64,000 nucleotides of DNA from Sphingomonas sp. (GTDB lineage: Bacteria; Pseudomonadota; Alphaproteobacteria; Sphingomonadales; Sphingomonadaceae): contig NZ_JAQZBC010000013.1 in NCBI RefSeq assembly GCF_029239295.1, forward strand, positions 20,159 through 84,158, given 5' to 3'. Positions 25,645 through 35,412 of this stretch are shown piece by piece; the first letter of the stretch is position 1; the number at the start of each line of letters is the position of its first letter. Both the position numbers and the translations under genes were made by a program. Under the pieces are notes generated by a model. The model made no database searches. It worked only from the letters and a program-made list of their open reading frames with translations, and was not told where the DNA came from.

Positions 25645-27507
25645 ATGAGCCATCTTCCGCTGATCGCACTCGTCGGCAATCCCAACGCCGGCAAATCCGC
25701 CCTGTTCAATGCGCTGACCGGCGCCCGGCAAAAGGTCGGCAATTATCCCGGCGTCACCGTGGAACGTCACTCGGGCCGCCTTGCGCTCGACGATGGGCGC
25801 CCGGTCGAATTGGTCGACTTGCCCGGCACCTACAGCCTCGATCCATCCTCGCCCGACGAACAGGTCACGCGCGATGTTCTGTTCGGCAAGCAGTCCGGTG
25901 AGCGGCGCCCCGATGCGCTGATCGTCGTAGTCGATGCCGCGAACCTCGATCTTCACCTTCGCTTTGCGCTTCAGCTGATCGCGCTCGGCCTTCCCGTCGT
26001 GATCGCGCTCAACATGGTCGATCTCGCCGAACGTGACGGCCTCACCCTGTCGGCCGAGGCGCTGTCGCAGGAATTGGGCGTGCCCGTCATCCCGACGGTG
26101 GCCGTTCGGAAGCGCGGGCTCGACACGCTGCGCGCGGCGTTGACCGACGTGGTGGACGGCGCCGCCGCCGGCCGCGCCTTGCCGCGCCCGGATCTCACCG
26201 CCGATCAGCCGATCGCCACCTTCCAGCGCCGCGCGCGCGAACTCTCGCGCCTCGCCACGCTCAGCGAGACGCCCACCCGCCGCTGGAACCACGCGCTGGA
26301 TTCGGTAGCGCTCCACCCGGTCTTCGGCCCGATCGTGCTGCTCGCGCTCATGTTCATCATGTTCCAGGCCGTGTTCAGCTGGTCGGAAGCACCGATCGGC
26401 TGGATCGAGGACGGCATGGCCTGGCTTGATGGCGTGGTGCGCGCCGGCGTGCCGGCGGGGCTGTTCCAGTCGCTGCTGACCGATGGCCTCATCGCCGGTG
26501 TCGGCGCGGTGATCGTCTTCCTGCCGCAGATCCTGATCCTGTTCGCCTTCATCCTCGTGCTGGAGGCGTCGGGCTATATGGTCCGTGCTGCCTTCCTCAT
26601 GGACCGCCTAATGGCCGGCGTGGGCCTGTCGGGACGCGCCTTCATCCCCTTGCTGTCCAGCTTCGCCTGCGCGGTGCCCGGCATCATGGCCACCCGCACG
26701 ATCAGCGATGAAAAGGACCGGCTGACCACCATCCTCATTGCGCCGTTGATGACCTGTTCGGCGCGCCTTCCGGTGTACACCATCATCATCGGCGCCTTCA
26801 TTCCCAACAGTCAGGTTCTGCCCGGCGTCGGGCTTCAGGGGCTGGTGCTGCTGGGCCTCTATCTCGCCGGCATCCTCGGCGCGTTCGTTGCCGCGCTCGT
26901 CCTTCGCCGTACGGTGACGAGCGGTGAGTCCTCGGGCTTCATGATGGAAATGCCGAAATATCAGATGCCACGGCTCAGCGACATCGCGCTCGGGCTGTGG
27001 AGCCGCGCGATGCTCTTCCTGAAGCGCGCGGGCACGATCATCGCGGCGACCACCGTCATCCTGTGGCTGCTGCTCAGCTTCCCCAAGGCGCCGGAGGGGC
27101 AGAGCCAGGTCGACTATTCGATCGCCGGCCGGATCGCCTCGGGCATCGAGGTGGTCGTCAAGCCGATCGGCTTCAATCACGAGATCGCACTGGCGCTGAT
27201 CCCCGCCATGGCCGCGCGTGAGGTTGCCGTGGCCGCGATCGGCACCGTCTATGCCGTCGACGATCCGGAGGATGCGGCGGGCGAACGGACGATCGTCGAG
27301 AATCTCCAGCGACGCTGGTCGCTGCCCACCGCGCTCGCCTTCCTGATGTGGTTCGTCTTCGCGCCGCAGTGCGTGTCAACGATCGCGATCACCCGGCGCG
27401 AGACAAATGGGTGGAAGTGGCCGCTCTTCATGGTTGGCTATCTGTTCGCCGCCGCTTACATCATGGCCGGTATCACATATTGGCTCGCGGTCGCCGCGGG
27501 TCTTTGA
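25645..27507 (+). CDS. feoB: Ferrous iron transporter FeoB
   Basis: This 620-aa inner-membrane protein imports Fe2+. The N-terminal G domain has G1 [13 protein letters not shown]3 DLPGTYSL, G4 NMVD and a G5-like VAVRKRG. After a helical spacer, two Gate domains with about eight to ten membrane helices follow, with [20 protein letters not shown] and [20 protein letters not shown]. The latter holds the conserved Cys of the second half-site. FeoB is shorter than the E. coli form and lacks a FeoC-like tail, as is usual here. ssb starts nine bases after it. Confidence 0.97.
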   Translation: MSHLPLIALVGNPNAGKSALFNALTGARQKVGNYPGVTVERHSGRLALDDGRPVELVDLPGTYSLDPSSPDEQVTRDVLFGKQSGERRPDALIVVVDAANLDLHLRFALQLIALGLPVVIALNMVDLAERDGLTLSAEALSQELGVPVIPTVAVRKRGLDTLRAALTDVVDGAAAGRALPRPDLTADQPIATFQRRARELSRLATLSETPTRRWNHALDSVALHPVFGPIVLLALMFIMFQAVFSWSEAPIGWIEDGMAWLDGVVRAGVPAGLFQSLLTDGLIAGVGAVIVFLPQILILFAFILVLEASGYMVRAAFLMDRLMAGVGLSGRAFIPLLSSFACAVPGIMATRTISDEKDRLTTILIAPLMTCSARLPVYTIIIGAFIPNSQVLPGVGLQGLVLLGLYLAGILGAFVAALVLRRTVTSGESSGFMMEMPKYQMPRLSDIALGLWSRAMLFLKRAGTIIAATTVILWLLLSFPKAPEGQSQVDYSIAGRIASGIEVVVKPIGFNHEIALALIPAMAAREVAVAAIGTVYAVDDPEDAAGERTIVENLQRRWSLPTALAFLMWFVFAPQCVSTIAITRRETNGWKWPLFMVGYLFAAAYIMAGITYWLAVAAGL

Positions 27508-27515
27508 GGAAGTTC

Positions 27516-28076
27516 ATGGCAGGCAGCGTCAACAAGGTCATTCTCGTCGGCAACCTCGGTCGCGATCCCGAATCGCGCTCGTTCCAGAACGGCGGCAAGG
27601 TGGTGAACCTGCGCATCGCGACCAGCGAAAGCTGGAAGGATCGCAACAGTGGGGAGCGCAAGGAGAAGACCGAATGGCATTCGGTCGCGATCTTCAACGA
27701 AGGGCTCGCCAACGTCGCCGAACGCTTTCTGCGCAAGGGCTCGAAGGTCTATATCGAGGGCCAGCTGCAGACCCGCAAATGGCAGGACCAGCAGGGCCAG
27801 GACCGGTATTCGACGGAAATCGTGCTGCAGGGCTTCAATAGCGTCCTGACCATGCTCGATGGCCCGGGCGGCGGTGCCGGCGGCGCTGGCGGCGGCGCGC
27901 GCGATGATTTCGGCGGCGGTGACGAATTCGGCGGCGCTGCCGGCGGCAGCGGCTTCGGTGGCGGCCGCGGCGGCGGCGCGGCTCGTGGCGGCAGCGCCGG
28001 TGGCGGCAGTGGCGGCGGCTTCGGCCAGTCGCGCGGCGGCTTCGCCGACGATCTGGACGACGACGTACCGTTCTAA
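27516..28076 (+). CDS. ssb: Single-stranded DNA-binding protein
   Basis: This 186-aa SSB has an OB fold ([19 protein letters not shown], then [20 protein letters not shown] and [16 protein letters not shown]). A Gly-rich disordered linker (about 117-175) and the protein-docking tip DDLDDDVPF follow. The tip recruits replication and repair partners. It lies directly behind feoB and may be read from the same mRNA, but no separate promoter is obvious in the nine-base gap. No LexA box was seen just upstream. Confidence 0.97.
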   Translation: MAGSVNKVILVGNLGRDPESRSFQNGGKVVNLRIATSESWKDRNSGERKEKTEWHSVAIFNEGLANVAERFLRKGSKVYIEGQLQTRKWQDQQGQDRYSTEIVLQGFNSVLTMLDGPGGGAGGAGGGARDDFGGGDEFGGAAGGSGFGGGRGGGAARGGSAGGGSGGGFGQSRGGFADDLDDDVPF

Positions 28077-28144
28077 CCTGGGGGCAAGGGCGGGCCGGCC
28101 GCTTCTGATCCGGCATTTCTGACGGGCCCCGTCTGAAGAGCGGC

Positions 28145-28172
28145 CCGCGCCGGCGTTACGGTCCCGGCGCGG
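28145..28172 (+). terminator. GC-rich hairpin downstream of ssb
   Basis: CCGCGCCGG (28145-28153) pairs with CCGGCGCGG (28164-28172) over a ten-base loop. There is no U-tract. Confidence 0.45.
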
Positions 28173-28248
28173 CCTGCTCCTGACCGCCAGCCTGTCGCGT
28201 CATCAGACCTGCCTCTAATTCACATGGATCAACCTTCCCTCTCGATGG

Positions 28249-29817
28249 TTGATCCCCGGCCGAACTGCCCCGGAAGGAACCTATACGCTCTCCTCCCTGC
28301 CCGAACTCGACGAGATCGACCGCGCGCGCGTGATGGCGCTTTACGATCTCGCCGGCGCGCGTGACGACGGCGCGCTGGATGATCTCACCGCGTTTGCGGC
28401 CGAACTGTGCCAGACGCCGATCGCGCTGGTCAGCCTGGTCGAACAGCAAACCCAGCTATTCCTCTCCCGCGTCGGCCTCGACGCCGATGGCACCCCGCGG
28501 TCGCAATCGTTCTGCGCGCATGCGATGCACGGCCATGCGGTGATGGAGGTGGCGGACGCAACGCAGGATCCGCGCTTCCGCGACAATCCGCTCGTCACTG
28601 GCGATCCCTCGATCCGCTTCTATGCCGGCGCGCCGCTCGTCTCGCGCGAAGGCGTACCGCTGGGCGCGGTGTGCGTGATCGATACGGTGCCGCGCGGTGC
28701 CCTCACCGACTTCCAGCGTCGCGGGCTGGAAATCCTCGCCGCGGGAACGATCTCGCGGCTGGAGGCGCGCCGCGTCGCGCGGGAGCAGCGCGAACAACGC
28801 GTCGCCGTCGCCAAGACGCGCGCCGCGCTGGCCGACAGCGAGGAACGCTTCCGCACGCTGGCCGACACCATGCCGCAGATGGTCTGGTCGACCCAGCCCG
28901 ACGGCTACCACGATTATTACAACGCCCGCTGGTATGAATTCACCGGCGCGCCGCCGGGCACCACCGATGGCGAGGGCTGGAACGACATGTTCCACCCCGA
29001 GGATCAGGATCGTGCGTGGAAGGTCTGGCAGCAAAGCCTGGAGACCGGCGAGGCGTATCAGATCGAATATCGCCTGCGCCATTTCGACGGCACGTACCGC
29101 TGGGTGCTCGGCCGCGCGCTGCCGATCCGCGATTCAGGTGGGCGGATCACGCGCTGGTTCGGCACCTGCACCGACATCCATGAGCAGAAGCTCGCGCTCG
29201 AAGAACGCGAGGTGATCAGCCAGGAACTGTCGCACCGCATCAAGAATATCTTCGCGGTGATCGGCGGCCTGATCCAGGTCGCGGCCCGCGCGCATCCCAA
29301 TCTGGCGCCGCTCGCTGCCGATCTCCGGGCGCGCATCGCCGCGCTGGGCAAGGCGCATGACTTCGTCCGCCCGCACAGTCCGCATTCGCGCCCCGTCGCG
29401 CATCAGGACAGTCTGCGCGGGCTGCTGGAGCAATTGTTCGCCCCCTATCAGACGCAGCCCGGGGAGCGGCTGACCATCACGGGTGCCGATATCAGGGTGG
29501 ATGATCGCGCCGCCACGCCGCTCGCGCTGCTGTTCCATGAGCTCGCCACCAACGCGAGCAAATATGGCGCGCTCGCGGCGATGGACGGGCATGTGCAGAT
29601 TTCGATCGCCAATGATGGCGCGACCGCGACGATCGTCTGGCGCGAGGAAGGTGGCCCGGCGATCGACCAGGCAATCGTCACCTCCGGTTTCGGCACGCAG
29701 CTGATCGAGTTGAGTGCGGTCCGTCAGCTGGGCGGCAAGGTCACGCGCGATTGGCGCCCGGCCGGCCTCGAACTGGTGATGGAAGCGCCGGTCGCCTCGT
29801 TCAGCCGCGCTGGCTGA
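28249..29817 (+). CDS. GAF-PAS HWE/HisKA_2-type sensor histidine kinase
   Basis: This 522-aa cytoplasmic kinase has a GAF domain (about 40-180; QSFCAHAMHGHAVMEVADAT, then IRFYAGAPL and GAVCVIDTVPRG). A PAS domain with its PAC (about 200-325; TLADTMPQMVWSTQPDGYHD to WFGTCTDIHEQK) follows. The HWE-type kinase core starts at ELSHRIKNIFAVIGGLIQVA, with FHELATNASKYGAL as N-box. The TTG at 28249 is the only start upstream of the conserved region, so the first residues are uncertain. It overlaps tail-to-tail with a receiver protein and may phosphorylate it. Confidence 0.88.
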   Translation: MIPGRTAPEGTYTLSSLPELDEIDRARVMALYDLAGARDDGALDDLTAFAAELCQTPIALVSLVEQQTQLFLSRVGLDADGTPRSQSFCAHAMHGHAVMEVADATQDPRFRDNPLVTGDPSIRFYAGAPLVSREGVPLGAVCVIDTVPRGALTDFQRRGLEILAAGTISRLEARRVAREQREQRVAVAKTRAALADSEERFRTLADTMPQMVWSTQPDGYHDYYNARWYEFTGAPPGTTDGEGWNDMFHPEDQDRAWKVWQQSLETGEAYQIEYRLRHFDGTYRWVLGRALPIRDSGGRITRWFGTCTDIHEQKLALEEREVISQELSHRIKNIFAVIGGLIQVAARAHPNLAPLAADLRARIAALGKAHDFVRPHSPHSRPVAHQDSLRGLLEQLFAPYQTQPGERLTITGADIRVDDRAATPLALLFHELATNASKYGALAAMDGHVQISIANDGATATIVWREEGGPAIDQAIVTSGFGTQLIELSAVRQLGGKVTRDWRPAGLELVMEAPVASFSRAG

Positions 29818-30193
29818 TCCGGACGACCTCGTCGTCGGCAGGCTCGCCCATCCCGCTGGCCAGCGCCGCGGCGGCCAGGATCGCACGATCACTGAACGGC
29901 TTGCGAACATAGCCCAGCGCGTCGCAGGGGGCGCCGATCTGCGCCGGATTGGCGGTGACGAACACCACCTTCACGCCGTAATCGCGCGCGATCCGCTGCG
30001 CGATATCGGGCCCGGTCGGCCCATCGCGCAGGTTGATGTCGACAAAGGCGATCTCGCATCCGGGCGCCGCGGCCAGCGCCTGATCGCTGTCGGCCGCGAT
30101 ACCCGCCACGACATAGCCGGCATCAGTCAAAATCCGCTCCAGATCGAGCGCCACGAAGATTTCGTCTTCAATGATGAGTGCGGTCTTGGGCAT
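29801..30193 (-). CDS. Single-domain response regulator (receiver only)
   Basis: This 130-aa protein is a lone receiver domain. Acidic pocket Asp10/Glu11 (LIIEDEIF), phosphoacceptor Asp52 in IAFVDINLRDG, Thr in VVFVTANPAQ and Lys in GYVRKPFSD are all present. There is no output domain. Such proteins pair with HWE kinases in alphaproteobacteria and work as phosphate shuttles or sinks. Its 3' end overlaps the kinase gene by 17 bases in antisense. ATG 30193 is preferred over a start six codons upstream. Confidence 0.9.
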   Translation of the reverse strand: MPKTALIIEDEIFVALDLERILTDAGYVVAGIAADSDQALAAAPGCEIAFVDINLRDGPTGPDIAQRIARDYGVKVVFVTANPAQIGAPCDALGYVRKPFSDRAILAAAALASGMGEPADDEVVRISQRG

Positions 30194-30214
30194 GATTGAA
30201 TTGGGCAACACAGA

Positions 30215-30814
30215 TTAAGGGTGTTCAGTTCCCCGCAGCAGGAATATCGCATGCTCGGCAAGGATGTTTGCTGCGGCCGATGTTGTTTTCTTGTCACCCG
30301 ACAGGAACCATGCGCCTTCCACGGCGACCCCTTGTTCGGCCAGATGCGCTCTGAAATCATCTACCGTCAGATGATGAATATTGGGTGTGTCGTACCAGCG
30401 TTCCGGCAGCAGCCGCGTGACCGGCATCCGCCCGCCCCACAGCAGCGACAGCCGCACGCGCCAATGCGCAAAATTGGGGAAGCTGACAAAGGCACGGTGC
30501 CCGATCCGCAGCAGGTGGCGTAGCACCACGTCGGGCGCGCGGCACGTCTGCAGAGTCTGGCTCAGGATCGCATAGTCGAAGCTTCGATCGGGATAGCTCG
30601 CAAGATCGACATCGGCATCGCCCTGGATGACGCTTAATCCTCGCCCGACCGCGGCCGCCACATTGCCCGGCTCCAGTTCCAGCCCGCGCGCATCCGCCTG
30701 CTTGCCATCGCGTAGGGCCGCCATCAGCGCCCCGTCGCCGCAGCCGACGTCCAGCACCCGGCTGCCCGGCGCCACATGGTCGGCGATGATGGCCAGATCG
30801 GCGCGGAGCGTCAT
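30215..30814 (-). CDS. metW: Methionine biosynthesis protein MetW
   Basis: This 199-aa SAM-methyltransferase-fold protein has motif I in [20 protein letters not shown]. Further blocks are [47 protein letters not shown] and [11 protein letters not shown], which identify MetW. It works with MetX in homoserine acylation in proteobacteria that use the MetX/MetW pair. Its ATG overlaps the metX stop by four bases (30811-30814). Confidence 0.95.
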   Translation of the reverse strand: MTLRADLAIIADHVAPGSRVLDVGCGDGALMAALRDGKQADARGLELEPGNVAAAVGRGLSVIQGDADVDLASYPDRSFDYAILSQTLQTCRAPDVVLRHLLRIGHRAFVSFPNFAHWRVRLSLLWGGRMPVTRLLPERWYDTPNIHHLTVDDFRAHLAEQGVAVEGAWFLSGDKKTTSAAANILAEHAIFLLRGTEHP

Positions 30815-31929
30815 GTCGCGGTTCCCATGAACCCGGCGACCACGCGGTTCATCTCCGGCGATTCGAGCAGGAAGGCGTCGTGCCCATAGGGGCTCGACAG
30901 CTCGACGAAGCTGACCGGCGCGCCGGCGGCGTTCAGCGCCTGGACGATGCTGCGCGATTCGCGCGTCGGGTACAGCCAGTCGGTGTCGAAACTGATCAGC
31001 GCAAAGCGCGCGCGGCTCTGCCGAAACGCATTGGCCAGCAGCCCGCCATGCTCCTCCGCCAGATCGAAATAGTCCATCGCGCGGGTGATATAGAGGTACG
31101 AATTGGCATCGAACCGGTCGACAAAGGCAATGCCCTGGTAGCGCAGGTAGCTCTCGACCTGGAAATCGGCGTCGAAGCCGAACGTCTTGGCCTCGCGCGC
31201 CTGCAGCTTGCGACCGAATTTCTCGGTCAGCCCCGCCTCCGACAGATAGGTGATGTGCGCCGCCATGCGCGCCACGGCCAGCCCGGCGGCCGGCGCCGAA
31301 TGGCCATAATAATCGCCGCCGCGCCAATTGGGATCGGCCATCACCGCCTGCCGGCCCACCTCGTGGAACGCGATGTTCTGCGCCGAATGCCGCGCGGCCG
31401 ACGCGATGATCACCGCCGCCTCGACCCGGTCGGGGAAGGTCGCCGGCCAGCTCAGCGCCTGCATCCCGCCCATCGACCCGCCGATCACCGCCTTCAGCCG
31501 CCCCACACCCAGATGGTCGAGCAGCATGGCCTGCGCGCGCACCATGTCGCGGATCGTGATCACCGGGAAACTCATCGCGAATGGCGCGCCGGTCGCGGGA
31601 TTGACGGTCGCGGGGCCGGACGATCCCATGCAGCTGCCCAGCACATTGGCGCACACGACGAAGAATCGATCGGTGTCGACCGGCCGGCCCGGTCCCACCA
31701 TCTGCGTCCACCAGCCCGGCTTGCCGGTCCGCGGATTGGCTCCCGCGACATGCTGGTCCATCGTCAATGCGTGGCAGATCAGGACCGCGTTGCCGCCATC
31801 GGGCGACAGCGTGCCATAGGTTTCATAGGCGATCTCGACCGGCGCAAGCTGCCCCCCGCCGTCTAGCGCCAGCGGGCCGGGCAGGATGACGTGGCGCTGG
31901 AGACCGAAACGCTGGTCGTCGGCGGACAT
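30811..31929 (-). CDS. metX: Homoserine O-acyltransferase MetX
   Basis: This 372-aa alpha/beta hydrolase-fold enzyme acylates homoserine in methionine synthesis. The nucleophile elbow is [13 protein letters not shown], with Asp in [12 protein letters not shown] and His in [11 protein letters not shown]. The oxyanion-side [11 protein letters not shown] block and [12 protein letters not shown] are typical of MetX. The start MSADDQRFG at 31929 lies just inside a compact hairpin leader, and no ribosome site is seen. An in-frame extension to 32022 reads as non-coding. metW follows with a four-base overlap. Confidence 0.95.
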   Translation of the reverse strand: MSADDQRFGLQRHVILPGPLALDGGGQLAPVEIAYETYGTLSPDGGNAVLICHALTMDQHVAGANPRTGKPGWWTQMVGPGRPVDTDRFFVVCANVLGSCMGSSGPATVNPATGAPFAMSFPVITIRDMVRAQAMLLDHLGVGRLKAVIGGSMGGMQALSWPATFPDRVEAAVIIASAARHSAQNIAFHEVGRQAVMADPNWRGGDYYGHSAPAAGLAVARMAAHITYLSEAGLTEKFGRKLQAREAKTFGFDADFQVESYLRYQGIAFVDRFDANSYLYITRAMDYFDLAEEHGGLLANAFRQSRARFALISFDTDWLYPTRESRSIVQALNAAGAPVSFVELSSPYGHDAFLLESPEMNRVVAGFMGTAT

Positions 31930-31933
31930 GCAG

Positions 31934-32007
31934 GCCGCGCTAGCATTGTGCGCGGCGCAAGCAAACCATTCGTGTACCGAACATTTGGTGCCTCGCTGCT
32001 TGCGCCG
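31934..32007 (-). promoter_or_regulatory. Two mutually exclusive hairpins in the metX leader
   Basis: An outer stem of 11 bp joins 31997-32007 (TGCTTGCGCCG on the plus strand) with 31953-31963. A second stem of 7 bp joins 31950-31956 with 31934-31940, four bases before the metX ATG. They share 31953-31956, so only one can form at a time. This resembles an attenuator or translational switch, though the sequence does not match SAM-II. Confidence 0.4.
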
Positions 32008-32061
32008 AATTGCCGGCGCCACATTGCCAACCTGCGCCGCCGCCCGCTACACGCCCGCGCC

Positions 32062-33159
32062 ATGAACGGACCCGCTCCCAAGCCATGGATCATGCAGATC
32101 GCGCCCTATGTTCCCGGTCGCTCGACGACCGAGGATGGGCGCAAGGTCGCGAAGCTGTCGTCGAACGAGAACCCGCTCGGCACCAGCCCGCGCGCGCGCG
32201 AAGCCTTTGCCAGCGCGGCGACCAGCCTGGAACGCTACCCCGATGCCGGCGCGGCCGACCTGCGCGAGGCACTGGCCGCCAAGCACGGGCTCGATCCCGC
32301 CCGCATCATCTACGGCAACGGCTCGGACGAGGTGCTTCACCTCGCCGCCGGCGCCTTCGCCGGGCCGGGTGATGAGGTGATCTACGTCAACTACGGCTTC
32401 GCGGTTTATCCGATCGCGACCCGCCGGACCGGGGCAACCCCGGTCATCGCGCCGGACAAGGATTATGCGACCGACGTGGATGCGATCCTGGCTGCGGTCA
32501 CCGACCGCACCACGATGGTGTTCGTCGCCAATCCGAACAATCCGACCGGCACCTATGCGCCGCGCAGCGAGATCGAGCGGCTGCACGCCGGCCTGCGCGA
32601 TGACATCCTGCTCGTCCTCGACCATGCCTATGCCGAATATATCGACGGCGCGGACGACGATGGCGCCATGGCCCTGGCGGAGCGTGCGTCCAACGTGCTG
32701 GTCACGCGTACCTTCTCCAAGATGTACGGCCTCGCGGCCGAACGGATCGGCTGGGGCTATGGTGCCGCGCCGCTGATCGAGGCGATGCACCGCATCCGCC
32801 TGCCCTTCTCGATCACCATCGCCGGCCAGTCGGCCGCCATCGCTGCGCTGGGCGATACCGATTTCGTCGCCAACGCCGCGGCGCATAATGCGAAGTGGCG
32901 GACGTGGTTCTCGGACGAGATCGCGAAGCTCGGCAATGCCGGTCTGCGCGCCATCCCCAGCCAGGCGAACTTCGTGCTGGTGGTGTTCGAAGGCGATCTG
33001 ACGGCGGAGACCGCGTACAAGGGGCTGATGGACGCCGGCTATATCGTCCGCTGGCTGCCCGGCCAGGGCCTCCCGCACGGCCTGCGCATCACGATCGGTA
33101 CCGAGGATGAGACTCGCGGTGTCATCGCGGCGCTCCGTACCCTCGCCGGCGCTGAATGA
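32062..33159 (+). CDS. hisC: Histidinol-phosphate/aromatic aminotransferase
   Basis: This 365-aa fold-type I PLP aminotransferase is of the HisC family. It has [54 protein letters not shown] and the cofactor lysine in [18 protein letters not shown]. HisC acts on histidinol phosphate. In alphaproteobacteria a copy next to a prephenate or arogenate dehydrogenase often makes tyrosine or phenylalanine, and that context is present here. So the true role may be aromatic amino acids. ATG 32062 is 132 bases from the divergent metX start. Confidence 0.9.
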   Translation: MNGPAPKPWIMQIAPYVPGRSTTEDGRKVAKLSSNENPLGTSPRAREAFASAATSLERYPDAGAADLREALAAKHGLDPARIIYGNGSDEVLHLAAGAFAGPGDEVIYVNYGFAVYPIATRRTGATPVIAPDKDYATDVDAILAAVTDRTTMVFVANPNNPTGTYAPRSEIERLHAGLRDDILLVLDHAYAEYIDGADDDGAMALAERASNVLVTRTFSKMYGLAAERIGWGYGAAPLIEAMHRIRLPFSITIAGQSAAIAALGDTDFVANAAAHNAKWRTWFSDEIAKLGNAGLRAIPSQANFVLVVFEGDLTAETAYKGLMDAGYIVRWLPGQGLPHGLRITIGTEDETRGVIAALRTLAGAE

Positions 33160-33213
33160 TCCCCTCCCCGCGCCTCGCGCTCCCTGCCGCCCCGGCGGCT
33201 TGAACAAGGTGGC

Positions 33214-34125
33214 ATGATGCTTCCGTTCGCACGCGTTACCATCGTCGGCCTCGGCCTGATCGGTTCCTCGGTCGCGCGCGCGGTACGCCAGTATATGCCC
33301 ACCGTCGCGCTGGCCGGCCATGATGCCGATCCCGACGTGCGCCGCCGTGCTGACGCGCTGGGGATCGTCGACGACGTCACCGACACGATCGGCGCCGCCG
33401 TCACCGATGCCGATCTCGTCATCCTGTGCGTGCCGGTCGGCGCGATGGGCGCGGCGGCGGCGGAGATGGCGGCCGATCTGCCAGCCGATGCGATCGTCAG
33501 CGATGTCGGCAGCTGCAAGGCGGAGGTCGCCCGCGCGCTGACCGAAGCGCTGCCCGGCGCAACGATCGTTCCCGCACATCCCGTGGCAGGCACGGAGCAG
33601 AGCGGCCCGGAGGCTGGCTTCGCCACGCTCTTCCGCGGGCGCTGGTGCATTGTCACCCCGCTCGCCGATGGCGATCCCACTGCGACCGAGCGCGTGGTCG
33701 AATTCTGGCGCCGGCTCGGCAGCACGGTGGAGATTATGGCGCCCGATCATCACGATCGCGTGCTGGCGGTCACCAGTCACCTGCCCCACCTGATCGCCTA
33801 TACGATCGTCGGCACGGCCAACGACCTGGCCGAAGTCACCCAGTCGGAAGTGATCAAGTTCTCCGCCGGCGGCTTTCGCGACTTCACCCGTATCGCCGCG
33901 TCCGATCCAACGATGTGGCGCGACGTGTTCCTGGCCAACAAGGAAGCGGTGCTCGAAATGCTGCAACGCTTCAGCGAGGATCTGTCGCACCTGCAGCGCG
34001 CGATCCGCTGGGACGACGGCGACACGCTGTTCGATCTGTTTTCGCGCACTCGCACGATCCGCCGCTCGATCGTCGATCAGGGGCAGGATGATGCCGCCGC
34101 GGACTTTGGCCGAAAGCACGACTGA
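33214..34125 (+). CDS. Prephenate/arogenate dehydrogenase family protein
   Basis: This 303-aa NAD-dependent TyrA-type dehydrogenase makes tyrosine precursors. It starts with the Rossmann motif VGLGLIGSSVARAVRQ. It carries the conserved HPVAGTEQSGPEAG and a helical C-terminal half with TSHLPHLIAYTIVGTA and FSAGGFRDFTRIAASDPTMW. The last identifies the family. It cannot be told by eye whether prephenate or arogenate is preferred. It lies 54 bases after hisC, so the two form a small aromatic amino-acid unit. Confidence 0.93.
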   Translation: MMLPFARVTIVGLGLIGSSVARAVRQYMPTVALAGHDADPDVRRRADALGIVDDVTDTIGAAVTDADLVILCVPVGAMGAAAAEMAADLPADAIVSDVGSCKAEVARALTEALPGATIVPAHPVAGTEQSGPEAGFATLFRGRWCIVTPLADGDPTATERVVEFWRRLGSTVEIMAPDHHDRVLAVTSHLPHLIAYTIVGTANDLAEVTQSEVIKFSAGGFRDFTRIAASDPTMWRDVFLANKEAVLEMLQRFSEDLSHLQRAIRWDDGDTLFDLFSRTRTIRRSIVDQGQDDAAADFGRKHD

Positions 34126-34180
34126 CGCGGCCGATCTTCGCCGCAGACAGGCCGGAACCGGGCCGAAAGCAGGCCGGCGG

Positions 34181-34876
34181 CTAGGCCTGCGCGGCCGGCT
34201 CCAGGGCGTTGATTTCTTGCCAGACGCGATGCTCGACGTCCTTGCGCGGCAGCCCCGGCGGGATCGGCTTGCCGAAACGGATGGTCACCACGCCCGGCCG
34301 CTTCGCTCCCTTCTTCGGCATCACCAGCCCACTGTTTAGCGCGATCGGAACGACCGGCAGGTTCACCGCCTTGTACAGGCCGGCAAAGCCCGACCGCAGT
34401 GGCGGCGTGGTGCCTGGCGTAACCCGCGTTCCCTCGGGATAGACGATCACCGACCGCCCCTGCGCCCGCAGCGCCGCGCCCTCGGTCATCAGCCGGCGCA
34501 GCGCCTTGGCCGATGCCTCGCGATCAACCGCAATCGATCCATATAGCTTGGTCGCCCACCCCCACAGCGGGATCCGGCTAAGCTCGCGCTTCAGCACCAT
34601 CGCCGGGCCATGAAGGATCAGCTGCAGCTCGGTCGTCTCGTACATCGACTGGTGCTTGGCTGCGAACAGGAACTGCCCCTCCGGCACCTCCCCCTCGATC
34701 CGGGTGGTGATCCCCAGGAACACGCGCGCAGCCCAGCGATTGAGCTCGGCCCAGCGGTGCGCATGGTGGATCAGCGCCTTCTGCCCGAACGGTGCGAAGA
34801 ACGGCACCAGCAAGACGATCACCACCGACCCTGCATAAAAAACGATCTGGTACAGGATCGTACGCAGCCTGTTCAT
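34181..34876 (-). CDS. plsC: 1-acyl-sn-glycerol-3-phosphate acyltransferase (PlsC family)
   Basis: This 231-aa membrane enzyme adds the second acyl chain to lysophosphatidic acid. It has an N-terminal membrane helix (about 8-28; IVFYAGSVVIVLLVPFFAPF). The first motif is HQSMYE, which is HX4E rather than the usual HX4D. The second block is YPEGTRVTPG, followed by VPIALNSG. The ATG overlaps the ydcF stop by four bases. It is the last gene of the ftsE-ftsX-ydcF-plsC unit, which suggests coupling of envelope division and lipid supply. Confidence 0.9.
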   Translation of the reverse strand: MNRLRTILYQIVFYAGSVVIVLLVPFFAPFGQKALIHHAHRWAELNRWAARVFLGITTRIEGEVPEGQFLFAAKHQSMYETTELQLILHGPAMVLKRELSRIPLWGWATKLYGSIAVDREASAKALRRLMTEGAALRAQGRSVIVYPEGTRVTPGTTPPLRSGFAGLYKAVNLPVVPIALNSGLVMPKKGAKRPGVVTIRFGKPIPPGLPRKDVEHRVWQEINALEPAAQA

Positions 34877-35412
34877 ATTCCGTCAATTCCTGCCCACAAA
34901 GCGATCCGTCTCAGGATCAACTTGTTGTATTCATTGAGTAGTCGGCCTAGCGGTTGTTCGGCACGCACGCCGTCGCGGTAAATGACGACGTCCGCGTCCA
35001 GCGCTGCACCCAGCTCCATCCGCGCGCGCGCCATATGCCAGTCCGACGTGACGAGCCGGACCGATTTATACTCATGCTCGCGCATCCAGCGCGCGGTTTC
35101 TTCCGCGTTCGATCGCGTGTCCACCGCCTCGCGCCCCAGGTCGACGCAGCAGGCGATCGCCCGCGCATGCCCGTTGGCGGCGATCAGATCGGCCTTGCGC
35201 AGTCCAGTCGCGACGCCGGTCACGAGCATCCGCTTCGCTCGTCCCGCGTCGATCATCGCCAAGCCACGCGGGATCCGGCCGGGCCCGCCGGTCGGCACGA
35301 CGATGGCGTCGGTGCGCAGCGCCGGATCGGCCGGCTCCGCGAGGCGCAGCATGAACACCGCAAAGCCTAGCGCCCAGGCCACCGCCATCAACCCGATGAA
35401 GCGCGCGATCAC
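34873..35412 (-). CDS. YdcF/SanA-like (DUF218) membrane-anchored protein
   Basis: This 179-aa protein begins with one membrane helix (about 3-24; FIGLMAVAWALGFAVFMLRL), then the DUF218 fold with DAIVVPTGGPGRIPRGLAMI, RMLVTGVATGLR and VRLVTSDWHMARARMEL. This family includes SanA and ElyC, which affect envelope integrity or lipid-carrier metabolism. No enzyme activity can be assigned. It overlaps both ftsX and plsC by four bases. Confidence 0.9.
   Translation of the reverse strand: MIARFIGLMAVAWALGFAVFMLRLAEPADPALRTDAIVVPTGGPGRIPRGLAMIDAGRAKRMLVTGVATGLRKADLIAANGHARAIACCVDLGREAVDTRSNAEETARWMREHEYKSVRLVTSDWHMARARMELGAALDADVVIYRDGVRAEQPLGRLLNEYNKLILRRIALWAGIDGI

Noticed and set aside
31930..32061. 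SAM-II riboswitch before metX
   Set aside because: The conserved SAM-II core (TGATTTAAC-like block and GCTAAA) is absent, although hairpins are present.
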